From the NCBI GenBank assembly GCA_022747635.1, contig JAKTNV010000024.1:4687665-4751664 (forward strand): 64,000 nt of DNA, given 5' to 3'. Below the pieces are notes generated by a model. It saw only the letters and a program-made list of their open reading frames with translations, was not told the DNA's origin and made no database searches. Below, one piece after another: positions 1 through 12,716 of the stretch (its first letter is position 1; each line of letters opens with the position of its first letter). This DNA comes from Hetaerina americana (Eukaryota; Arthropoda; Insecta; Odonata; Calopterygidae). Both the position numbers and the translations under genes were made by a program.

Positions 1-3000
1 ACGGGTTCTTTTATTGCGTTACCAATAATCCCTTTTTTGTAAATGTTCTCTGCTCCATATTTACTTTGAAAAAATTACCTTGGATCTCGTCAATATCATA
101 TTAAAGTCGAAACCAGAAATTTTTACGAAAAGATTTCGGGGAACTCGTCGGCGCGATAATGCTGAAAGGTTGGAGACTTGAATCCGTGAGCTACAATGTA
201 AGGACCCGGAACCACCAACAGCGCATTCTCGCTAACGTCGCCCCCCTCCCCCAACCCAACCCCCGCGCAGCGTAGGCAACCCTCTTACTCTGTATCGCCG
301 TGATAAGACGGAGATCAAATTTGCACCCTGAGGATGTGGTCGTCGTTGGGGAACTTCCACCTTCCGCGCCATCGCGTAGAAGTGCGTCATCCTCATCCAT
401 CATTCGCGGGAGCAATTTCTCGTGCCTGCACGTCCCTTGCGATTCACGAGTGCCGCGGCGATAATTTCGAACTTGTCGATTCTATTAGTGAACGTTCCTT
501 CTTGCGGCTTTTGGGCTTCCACCGTAGAAACGTCGCACTAATTCAGCGAGAAAACTTATATTTCATTTTGAATTATTTTGAATTGAATTCGTGAACATTA
601 AATAATAATTATATGAAGAAGTCTTTGAGCATTGCAAGGAGAAGAGTCCGCAAGTTTAGTTTCCTTATGGGTAGGTCCGCTAATTTTCAATCGCAGCTCC
701 TGAGGAAAAGGTGCGGGGATGTAGCTAAGTTTAAATCGAACGCTAGAAAAGTGCAAAGTGGTCAAAACGAATGCGTCCCAAATTATAAATTGTATTATTC
801 TATCAGTGCTCACCGGACCACAATTTACGTGGCAGATGATCAATCTCAATTGTTAATGCTCCACGTTGAAGAATGTCTCTAAATGTGTGTACTATCATTG
901 GCTTGCGCGAATACTTATTCACGAATTAGCGTATTTTTGGGATTTCGGAATGAAGTTTTTATTTCACGTGTGTGTGAACTTCGGAAAGGAATTCGGGCCA
1001 TTCCGCAAGCTTCCGGAGGTATTGCAAAACAATTTTCTCCTAATTTGTATGCCGGGAAAGATAAGAACATGGACAACAACGGGTGGAGATCAAAGGATGG
1101 AATTTGAAACGACGAAGAAATGAGCTTGTACTCGCGAAGTTTGGTCAAAATGAAGGTGTGAATGCATTTTCCGTCGGAGTAACTCCGCGTATGAAATTCC
1201 AAAACGGCTGGTTACTTATTGGTGATGGTCTTAACTTTTTTCTTTTCTTATTTCACCCCCGGACGGACGGTTACATTATTTCACCGGTCTCGCTTTCTCC
1301 CTCCTGAATTTCCTCGTTGTTGTTATCATTACATTTACGTTGACAAGAGTTCACTTATGAATCCGGCTTCTCGGGTTCCTCTGTCAACCATTCCCTTTCC
1401 ATCATCTTGGCACAGCGAGTAGATTCGTTCTACGTCTCTCTCACTTATAAACGCGTGGAATTTGCACTTCGTAGAAGTCGTTATTATTTGGCCCTGATCC
1501 GCTGGGAATTTTAACCCCTCTTGCCGCCCGCGAAAGTTTGTCGAAAAAATTATTCAAATACGCCAGAAAAGAAGTTGCCTTTCTCCGCGGAGTCATCTGA
1601 AAGCGGTGGTTTGGAATTGCGAAGGGGATCGCGTATCGGGTTACCGCATGAATTCTCTGTCGTTCTTTCCCCCTTACATAATCTCATCACTTTCCGCTTC
1701 GTCCCAGGGCGGCGTCATTGGAAGTTGAGTTTGAATGGGGGGGGGGGTTCGAGGGGTTCAGGTAGCTTATCCCTTACTGGTTCTTCCCCCATAAGAGTCA
1801 ATTGTTTAAAAACCTTGTTTCAGATAAAAGTTTACAAGAGATGTGGAGCTCATTAATGAATCGTCGCAGAGGCGTATCAGCTTACTCCAATGGAGAAAAA
1901 TATTCCTTAACTCGATTAACACCGCTCGTGGCTTCAGATTTTGCATATAATTATGCTTAAATAAATATCGTGTAACGTGTTTTTATTGTGGCTTAAGAGT
2001 TGAGATGTACTCATGCTTATACTATATTAATGGTGATAGGTTAATTCAAAGGTCGTGCATATCAATCCCATTGAGTGATTGGATGTCGTGTTGTGGCATT
2101 TAGATGGGCTACCTACGCCTGACTATGAGGTTGCCAAATGGCTCAAGTTCTCGGGAAGTTTTAAAACAAACTGCTGCGATTAGTTATCTGTTTAAGGTTG
2201 ATTAGTATCGGATTAAGTTATGGTTTTGGAGTACTGTTTCAACAAACTTAGCTCGTTTATTTTGTCTACGAAGGGTCATAGTGAGACTGGTAGATGACTT
2301 CATTTGGTCGCAGCATCCGAATGGAAGGAAATTGAGAAGTGGCGTCGAGAAAGTAAATTAGAAATACATTCATAAGGGTAGTGGAGACCCTAGAGTGATA
2401 AGTTCTAGTAAGTAAAGCCTGCTACTGTTTCTATTAGAAATGTATTTTAGGGTTGTTGCGACCCAGCCCAAGCCCCGGCAACCCCGTTCATTAGAGCCAC
2501 TAAACTTGAACTTGCACTTTTTATTGCTCGGAGGTCCCTCTTATTGCATAATTACGTTGAAGCCTACCCACTTACGCCATCAAAAGACAAGCGTGGATAT
2601 TCAATCTACTAGTTTTCGAAGAATCCGCAGTCGAGCGTTATTGTTTCGTGACATCCTACCGAACTCTTTACCGGCCTGAGGATGATTGATAGTTGCTGAG
2701 TGGCCTGCCGCGCAAAATGTAAGGGTTCACCTGATGTGGGGGTACGATTTGTAATGCGCTGGCTCTACTTCCATTCCCGCGAGCATTTCCTTCGAATCGG
2801 ATGCTTCCACTGCGTGCATCCTGCGCGGTCTTCGCCGCATCCCCTGCGCGCTCCCCTCGTTGTTACCAACCAGTAACCCCCGTTTCCTCTTCCTCTCGTC
2901 CCCTCCCCACACATGAGCCTTGCATGATCCGCCCCGTGCCTTCCTTCCCTCCCGGAAGCTCATAAGGTCTGTCCCGCGGGAGTCGCGAAATGCTTCCCCC

Positions 3001-3734
3001 CCTCTCCCCCCGTGCTCGGTGTCAATTAGCAGGAGTCTCGGAAGGGGACAGATTGGGGGGGGATACGGTGGGAGTGAGTGAGCGTTATGGATGGGAATGA
3101 GGCAAGCGCAGAGAAGGGAGAGCGGCAGTGTAGCCGGTGAGGGGAGGGTGGGAAGGGCGGTGGGATGTTATGTTTTTGTTAGCATCGGGAGGAGAGTGGT
3201 TGTTGACGAGTCACTGGCTGCCTCTCGACGGTTCACGCGGATGGAACACCCAGGCCCCCGACGTCAACGCTCTGGCGAAGCGAGCGAGTGGTGAATGAGT
3301 ACTCAGTCGACTCCTCCTTCCTTCTGCCATCCGCCCCCACTGCCGGCCTTTGCCTCGATCATCCGGTGTTTCTCTCGGTCTTTCGTCGGCACCAGAGGTT
3401 TTGAATTGTGTTTACCAGGAATGAACCCAATTTCATTTTTGCCTCTCGTTATAACCCTTGGAGAGTTGACAGTCGTCGCTTTATTTTACGGTTAGCTGCC
3501 AGAGTATGGCCAACGGAAAACGATATTCAATAAATATTTCAAGGTGCATGAATTTTAAACATGACTTGTACCCGTGATGGAAATTAGCTGGTATGTTCCC
3601 GTAGAATTCGCTTCGTTTTCCACGTGATTTGTGGAAACGTTTCCATGTGTCGCTTGTGATCCACGTGAGCGATACAAGATCCATGTGGATCGATACAAGG
3701 CGCATGATACGCTGCCAATAAAGTTAGAAGTCAA
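1..3734. other. Non-coding stretch, no gene recognised
   Basis: All open frames here are short, overlap each other on both strands and resemble no family I know. Visible structure is limited to a run of 11 G at 1737-1747, a G-rich and CpG-containing patch at about 2,990-3,290, and an imperfect tandem pair of about 20 bp at 3,658-3,700 whose two copies share GATCCAYGTG and CGATACAA. The stretch could be intronic or intergenic. Confidence 0.6.
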
Positions 3735-3937
3735 TGACGTAGAAAAAGCAATGTATCTTTCACTAAATTTTTTGTTCGGTACAACTAGTTTCGACGCATA
3801 GTCGTCATCCTCGGGTACCTTCTTGGAGGTACCCGAGGATGACGCCAATGCTTTGAACATATTGTTTTTTTTAGTTTTTATTTTAGTGGACTTTTACATT
3901 GGCTGTATGGAAAGATACATTGGCTTTTTTTACTTCA
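3735..3937. repeat. Foldback (long inverted repeat) element, about 203 bp
   Basis: The two ends are inverted copies of each other. AAAAAGCAATGTATCTTTCA at 3743-3762 matches the reverse complement of 3908-3931 with one inserted base and one mismatch, and the match extends outward through TGACGTAG/TGAAGTAA. The centre is a perfect hairpin: CGTCATCCTCGGGTACCT (3803-3820), a six-base loop TCTTGG, then the exact complement (3827-3844). Between centre and ends the arms stay alignable but diverged. This is the structure of a foldback element or MITE-like non-autonomous transposon. No transposase frame is present. I cannot assign a superfamily; target-site duplications are not obvious. Confidence 0.65.
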
Positions 3938-6900
3938 GTGATTATGGATTCCCACGAAATCAAACCAGAAAACATTGAAGTCAGTGCTGGAAATATTATT
4001 TACAATGAAATACCTTCCTGTTTATGTTGAATCACACAGTAATGAGATTTGTTCGATCATTACTGCAGTCATCCATCTTTTTCGTAAATAGCTGTTGTCC
4101 GCTAATTCAGTCAGTTACGCCTGTGCGGAAATTGTTCATGTTCGTTTACTTTTCAAGTTGGAGATTGGCAACTACAGCATATTAAGTACTGCAATGAAAC
4201 GTAAGGTGAAATATTTGAGTGTGTGTTTTATTCCGTGCAAGTAGTCTTAATTTTGTTGGAATTAATTTATGCTGTAACCATCGAGTTGGCTTTCCACAAA
4301 TGAGCCTAGGCTCTCTTCCCGAAGTTGTATAATCCTTCATAGCCATATCTCTCCATATTTTAATGTGCGTATCATGGAGAGCGGTTTAAGTGTAGGACTC
4401 GCCGTCTGGGTGGGGTTTTATTCATCAGTGGCGACGCCGGATAAGACTGGACTTATTCGTACTATTGGCTCTCCTCCATCGTAGGGGCTCCGCTCTTGTT
4501 ATCAGTACACCCGCATTTGCACTTCCATCCTTCACGGCAAACGTCGCGTCGTCGTTTCATTGCTCCTTCCCCACCCACCCAAAATGTCTTTGAACTTCTC
4601 GAATTCTCTCGTTCATTTCCCGTTGGTTAAAAACAAAATGTTTACTCCTGCCTCCCAGGAAGCGAGTGTCTTAGTGGGAATTTTTTCCCCCGTGCTTTGA
4701 ACGGCGGCGCCCTCCCGTTCACGACCCGGCTACTCCGCGCGCCTCTCCCGGCAAAGTTTTCCCGAACGCCCCAGCTTGATTCTCTCCCCAAATCCCCGCA
4801 ATTCCCGCACCCTCCCCCGCCCCCTTCGGCTTCGAGGTTTATGCCGCACGACAGTTGGTGTAGTGTGATAAACTCCGCGACCTCTCCCCTTCCATCTCCA
4901 CCTTCCTTTAATCCGGATATGAGCGATGGGACGGACGGTAATGGATGGAGCGCGAGGAGGAGAATTGGGACGTTGGGACCTCCCGGGTGGGGTCGACGGG
5001 AGGGGCTGATGGGGAGGGCGTGTGGGGTGCAGCCGGGGAATCGGAGACCCTGGTGATTTTTTGGCGGTGGGTGGTAAGGGGTGGTTCGGGGAAAGGGGAC
5101 AGTTACACAGGTGTAAGCGTGGGGTGGGTTGGGGGGTTCGGGGTGTTTGTGTGCGTGGCTCCGTGGTTGGCGTCGGAATTGTAGGGTGGGGATTCGGGAT
5201 GGAGGGGGGGCGGAGATATCGTCTTCGAGATGGGAATTCCTTTAGCCGCACTCCCCCTCTTGGCTGCCACCCTACTTCTATATTAAATGTAGGCAGTCGG
5301 GGAGTGGGCCGAGAGACTCGCCATGCCTAACCCATCACTCTTTATTTTTTTTCCTTCTCTCTCTGCTGCCTTCCTCTCTCCTCCACATCCTGGGTTTTAT
5401 ATTATCCCCCTCTTACTGTCTTCCTCTTCACTTTCTTTTCCCTTAATTCTCATCGTCTATTTTACATCTCCTCAACTTAATGCACTCCATGCAAATGAAT
5501 TATGTCACCAGAATCGGAACTGTTGGATGAATGCTTGGTCGTTTTAAAAAGTAAGACTGTAGGTTTCACCTCCGATAGGTGGTGGGATTTTCAACTAGGG
5601 TGGTTGATTAACCCCATGTGCATTCCAAGTAAAATAATTAAATGATAAAATTATATTCCCCACTTATTCGTTTTGCTTCGATACCGCCCAACCCTCAACC
5701 ACTCGTTCCCCTCTCTCCTTCATTTTCCACTCCTTTCTCTCCTCTCCTTAAACTAAACTAACTCAGTCGTCTTCTCCCAACCCCATTTCCAGCTTCCTCG
5801 AGGTTGCGGAAAGATTGGAAATTAGGTTCTCGGGACCTCTCTCCTTAGCATAACCTTTTGTCCTCGAGGTGTTATTTTTTTAGAAAGAAAAAACCTGACG
5901 GTTTGTCTCAAGAATTCGGTTCGCTGAGAACAACTTTCGCTGTGAGAGGAGGGATCACATCATGTTTCACGCTCCTTTTAGATTACGGAACAGGATGGAG
6001 TTTGAGGATTCCATTCTTCTGTCACTTCTGGACCCCTTGGTTTTTGTTTCACGGCTTGCAGGTGCGAAGGGAGGGGTTGGAAGTTGAAGGTTGTGAAGAG
6101 AGGCGGAATGATGGTTTTCTTTATTATTTCTTCCACTTCCTTCGTAATGTCATGCTATTGTTTCTCCTTCCTTTTGGATAATTGAAAACTCTGAAAGGTG
6201 TACGCTCGTCCCCCTTCAGCCTGGTGTACCGATAACAATGGCGGTGTTTTACATTTCTTGCCGTATTCGCCTTGTGACGACGCCTCCGAGTTCTCCTTCC
6301 CTCATTGAAAGTATTTTTTTATCAGTTGGGAAACGATTATCTGGTATCAAGGCGGCTTATTCCAGTGGCATTCATCCCACTCTGATGCCTACCTCACCTC
6401 GTTCGGCTTGCTGAGCTGTGGGAGGGAGGGTGTCGCCATTTGGACGTCCGTGAAGTATTCAACATTACATTGGAGGGTAAGACGCCAAAGTAACTTAAAT
6501 ATTTCTCTTGGCACTCTTCTGAAACGGAAAAAGGATAGTTGAAATCGGTCTTACTCGTATATTGGAGGTGAACGAAATTATTAAAGCTTATTGGAGACGG
6601 TTCATGCGAACTTTATTCCATTCAAGTCATCGATCTGGGTGTACTTAGTGAGAAATTGCTTCAGCTGAAATCACGGCCTTTCATCCAATTTTATTACATG
6701 TATTATGAATTTTAGGTATTACCGTAGTTTTAGAAGTCAATCCCGCTGGAATTTTTATTTTGTGGGTACCAAGGATGCATTTTGGCCTCATGCAACTCAC
6801 TCCATAGAATGATGACATACGCCCGGTTTTTCATGATGCCACGGTTTCTTCCCGTTCTTCTCCGTTAGTATAATTTACGTGGCAACGGGTGTGACGGATA

Positions 6901-7544
6901 TTCCTCTTCCCGTATTTGTCTGGGCTGTGTGATGAAATTTGTTGTTGGGTAAATTTCTAAGATTAATTAGGAGGTGATATTAAAGGCTCATATTTTTTGC
7001 ATTACGTACTACTGCAACACTTTTTGTTTTCAAATTGAAGTTGGGGCATATCCTTTCCTAATTTAAATATCAAGCAAGGCAGTACTCGGCCCGGGATTAA
7101 TATTTAAATTCGATTTCTAATTCTTTTATTATGACATCAAAATCTGTTATCGACGTCTGTACATATATTGTGATCAATTATAGGCCTAGTTCAGGTTATG
7201 GGAGGGCCTCAGTCAAGTACCTGAAATGTGGTCGAGGAAAGGCAGTTACGGTTACATATTGTCTTAAGTCGGAGGGAGGTGTTTATTGAAGCGCTCGAGT
7301 AGGAGTTGAGTTATGACGATTCCTCTCGCTGTAATCAAGCGTGCCGAAATTTTTCCCGCGAAACCTCTCTACCCTCTCTCTCCCCCCCCCCCCCTACGAG
7401 TGTGGGAAGAGTGATGATACGTACTGGGGGCTTTTGCCAACGTTCTCGGCTCCTGAACTTGATCCGGCATGAGTACCGGTAGTCAAGTGACTCAAAATTG
7501 TTTTCGTTATAGGCCATGCCCTTTTCCCCCCTCCTCCCACCACC
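3938..7544. other. Non-coding stretch with a strand-skewed GC-rich patch
   Basis: No gene is recognised. From about 4,690 to 4,910 the plus strand is C-rich, and from about 4,920 to 5,220 it switches abruptly to G-rich. The overlapping frames there are rich in Pro/Arg or Gly and are best explained by composition. The rest is A+T-richer sequence without repeats I can define. A run of 13 C lies at 7382-7394. Confidence 0.55.
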
Positions 7545-7996
7545 GTGTTTGACGTTAGCATTTACACGGTAAACTATTCCCCGCCCCCCATTTCTCCTCT
7601 CGTCCATTGCGACGATCCGCTTTGTTCCTTTCGCAGCTCAAAGAGCGGGACTACTACTTACTTGCCGCTCCACGTTTATTTTTTCCCCGCCGCCCCCTTC
7701 CCTCCCCCCGCTCATTCTTCTCTCACCCCGCCTCATTTTTATTGCTATTTTTTTTCATACGCGCTCTTCATCCTTTCTCCGCTCCCGAAAAATGTCCCCC
7801 CCCCATTTCCCTCCCTCTTTTTTCGCTGTCGCTCTCGTTTCCTCACCTTTGCCGACATCCCTTACCGCGCCCCTTATAAGCTTTCCGCCCGCCCTTCATC
7901 CCTTTCCCAACTCCTCTCCCGGCCGCCTCTTCCATCCCTTCCCTTTCATCCCCTCACTCCCGCATCTGTTTACCTTGAGCATCGCCTCATTTCTCG

Positions 7997-8028
<32 letters not shown>

Positions 8029-8220
8029 CATCCGACCAACTCCCTCCCCCGCCTACCGTAATCCTCTCTGCTTCTCCCAACCCTCTTCCCCTTCCGCACT
8101 TCACCTCGAGAGATTTTATATTAAATTCCTTTCGGGCAGTCTCTTCCTCTCTCTTTTTCCAACCCAGTCTCTTTTTCCCTCCGCACCCGGCTGCTCGTCC
8201 GGAGTCCGCTAGGTTGTGAA
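7545..8220. repeat. Pyrimidine-rich low-complexity tract with (TC)n
   Basis: The plus strand is overwhelmingly C and T for about 675 bases, including a near-perfect (TC)n run at 7997-8025. The frames across it translate to Ser/Pro/Leu/Phe-rich peptides in every phase, which marks composition rather than coding. Tracts like this recur through the window, mostly with pyrimidines on the plus strand. Confidence 0.7.
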
Positions 8221-10757
8221 GCGAGTTTCCGCGGCCCGCCCGACTACCTACAGTTTAGTCTCGAGCGGTTTGTGGAGGGAGGGTTGCAGGTGCTTTGTTT
8301 AATTTTTGCCCTCGTCCTCTTCTCTATGAAGGAAGGCGGGACTAGGCGACCAATTGACTTATCAGTCGTTCTTCCTCTCGGCTGGCTTGTCATCTCTGGA
8401 CGTTCACCCGCGTATTGCTGATAACTTGGGGCATGGAGAGCACGTGTGGGATTGGTGAGCTATACGGTGATGCTCTGCGGGGTGACGTGCCCAAGTTTAT
8501 TCAAGCGAAATTTTACTGGTGGCGGATAACTTTGCTCTCTAGCTCAACCATCCGCCTGCGAGAGCCATATATTTTAGCGCAGGCGCTGATCCGGTAATCG
8601 TGTCCCCCCCCCCCCCCCGACCCCGCGCGGAGTCTCGGGGGTGACCTACGGATTTTAAGCGTGGTGTTTTAGCGGCATTCCAGTCGACCGATGGGATTCG
8701 GTAAAGGAGAATATGTCGCGTAAAGCCCCGGTCCGTTGGATGGGGCGTTCAAAACGTGCGCCCCTGCTGGTGCTGTCTGCGGCCATCAAAGTACCGTAAG
8801 AAGGGCACTACGGGTGCTCAGTGGTCCGAGTAATCGAATGTCGATCGATATTATTTTATGCGCGCCTTCTTCATTTATGACAGTCAATAACGATTGAAGC
8901 GATAATCCAACGGGTTCGATTCGACGATCGATGGGAACTTGTTCTTTTATGACAGCAGATGACCGAAGTTTAATTGAAAATTTTAGCTTGCAAAAAGCCC
9001 GAGCAAGGCACTGCAAGCAAAGCGCGGTCGGGCCACGCCATTTCCCCATAATTAAAATGATAAAAATCAAGAACGATGCCGCATCATCATTAGGAATAGA
9101 ATTAGTATGCTGTATGACGGGTATACGATCCAGAAGTCGACCACCTTTGTGTGAGTTGTCAGATTGCACTCCACGAGTTGAAGTGACATTAGTGTCGCCG
9201 TGGTATATTAGATAATACGGAACTCATTGTAATTTCGTAAACTATATAGAGGCGAATATCTTGCGACATCAGCTTCTGTCGGAGTCCAGAGCACGCAAAG
9301 ATCGTCTTTCCCACTGCGATTTCGCCGTTTAATGGTTTTATTCTTGGCCTTGAAGTGTTCCTGCTCTCCGCTGTGTCCTAAAATCAACCATTATATGCGA
9401 ATACGATGCAGTCATTACCAGCTAACATGTTACTTTGTTGTTCGTGCTTAGCGCACTCAATAGATATTCATCGGCACTGCAGTGAATATCCCGCGAAAGG
9501 CGGAAAAACTAAATCCAGTGAGGATTCCTGTTTAGATAATCTGAAGTTGTTAGATTATTTTCCTTCTCTCACCCAAGTGATTCCAATGCTCTCAAGTGGG
9601 TGGAAGGGGATCATCTCGTGCGGGAAGCGTGTTGAGAAGTATGGGGGCGTGGTAGTTGCGTAGAAGCCTTACTAGGGCCCACGACACAACCGAGACCAGT
9701 CCAAAAGTACCCGTCGGCACGAGGAATACGTTTGCCGTAAGCTCCATCCCATACCCTCTGGTCCCAAAGCGATCAAACCAACCCTTTTATTGCACTCTCT
9801 CGCCGGTCTCGGAACACCCCTCCACTCCGTCAACCCCTTTCCGGGTATCCTCCGTTTTCCAAACCTTGTCCCTGTGCGTAGTAATCCCCCAGCACCCCCG
9901 CAAAATACACAGCACCGCATCCCCACTTTCGTCTCCCCATTCCACATCCTTGAACCCCGTTACCAAACCCTTCCGATTCTGCTGGTCCCGCACCTGAGAT
10001 CCGCCGATGTTAATTTTTTGTTCTACCCCCATCCTCCCCCCTCCCTCCATTTTCTTCCCTCCCCTCCCAAGCACTTTCAACCGTGTTCTCCGAGAGTCAT
10101 ATTTTTGCAGTATCATATTGTGTTTTTTAATTCCGCCCTTGCCGCCATCTACTCTTAATAGATAGCAGTCGCCCCCCTCTGTCAGTAGCTCATCTTCTGT
10201 TTTTTCACTCGATATTCCGAAGTCGTTTCTGCTTTAAATATTTTTTCTTATTTCCCCACTCCCCTTACTAATGCCGCCCTACCCCTTTCGTATCGTCTCA
10301 AGAATAGGAGTTACCCAATAATTTATGAATACGCGTACTCAAACCGTTTTATCCTCAGATGGCGACGGAATAAAAAGAGGTGTTGGTGTGGCGCCTCTCA
10401 ATACGCTGCATTAATAACTCGTGTGAGTGGATATTTGTGGTGGGGGATGAAGGAAGAGACTTCGTCTCTCCCTTAATGCCCCTCACCCCCTTTCCGCGCG
10501 CCCCCTCTCTTTCAGTCCGGGTTTATTTCCCAGCCCCTGCCTCCCCCATTCGCTCGTTTTGTCTTACCGAATTCGCCCTACCGAAGTGTTGATCAATTAC
10601 CTTAGTTTGAAAAGTTGGTTTATTCAAAGGAGAGTCGCCTTCCCCTCGCCATACGTCCTTTCTCTCTCACTATCTCTCCGACCCCTATCGTGTCTGTTAC
10701 GGGGATTTCTTGGGTCTCTGCACGAGTACGCGCACGGATGGTGTGTGCGTCTTTACG
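8221..10757. other. Non-coding stretch, no gene recognised
   Basis: A run of 14 C at 8605-8618 and a second pyrimidine-rich segment at about 9,790-10,130 are the only clear structures. The open frames on both strands at 8.8-9.2 kb and 9.7-10.1 kb overlap one another and match nothing I recognise. Confidence 0.55.
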
Positions 10758-11933
<1,176 letters not shown>

Positions 11934-11966
<33 letters not shown>

Positions 11967-11977
11967 TATACATATGT

Positions 11978-12019
<42 letters not shown>

Positions 12020-12020
12020 T
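11934..12020. repeat. Imperfect (TA)n microsatellite with T-tract
   Basis: TA repeats interrupted by CATA/CATATG steps end in a run of T at about 12,011-12,020. The order (TA)n then T-run on the plus strand is the same as on the other side of the LINE at 10,836-10,890. This may reflect insertion into a microsatellite with duplication of the target, or a second poly(A) tail. Confidence 0.85.
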
Positions 12021-12562
12021 CAGCTGTACCTCCCACCCACTTTGACGGATGGTTCTCGACGTTGAAGTCGTTCATTTCCCCCTCTCCTTGTTCTACTACC
12101 CTCCCTCACACACCGCTTCAACCTTTCTACCTAACCTCCCCCCACTCTGCTTGCGGATTCTTTTGATGATGACGTATCTGTCTCTGCCTATCTGGAAACA
12201 AAAACATTCCTTTTCGGGCGAGATACGCGAAATGTCCCTACCTTCTTCCCACCCCTCTCTCTCTAGTTCCCCTTTTGTCTTGCCGTCACCCTCCGTCCTT
12301 CGGCCCGCAATCTTCCCCCCTCGCCCCACACACACCCTCTTCTTCTTCATCTCGGTCGGTTTCTCTCCCCTCGTTCGCGAGTCCCTCCGCGCCGCCTCTT
12401 GCTCCGCACTCCATTTAGACCCAAACCCTCGGGACCCCTCACCAGTCTCTCGCTTGCTCACCGCGTGTCCCATCCCCCCCTCCCTCTCCCATCCGCTGGG
12501 TGGAAGTAGGGTGGGTGGGTAGGAGGAGTAACAATCTCATTTACCATAAGCCCCCACCTCCT
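12021..12562. other. Pyrimidine-rich non-coding segment
   Basis: C+T-rich plus strand with runs of CTCT and CCCC. Overlapping frames on both strands show only composition bias. No gene is recognised. Confidence 0.5.
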
Positions 12563-12716
12563 GCTTCTTCCCTCCTCCACTTCCCACCCTCCTCCACTTC
12601 CCACCCTCCTCCACTTCCCACCCTCCTCCACTTCCCACCCTCCTCCACTTCCCACCCTCCTCCACTTCCCACCCTCCTCCACTTCCCACCCTCCTCCACT
12701 TCCCACCCTCCCCCAC
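12563..12716. repeat. Minisatellite, 17-bp unit, eight or more copies
   Basis: The unit CTTCCCACCCTCCTCCA starts at 12580, 12597, 12614, 12631, 12648, 12665, 12682 and 12699, a strict 17-bp period with almost no divergence. A partial unit precedes the first. Because 17 is not a multiple of three, all three frames cycle through the array and produce apparent repeat proteins on both strands; these are not genes. The near-identity of units suggests recent expansion. Confidence 0.95.

Noticed and set aside
8890..8935. GGGTTCGATTC resembling a pol III B box
   Set aside because: No surrounding tRNA structure on either strand.
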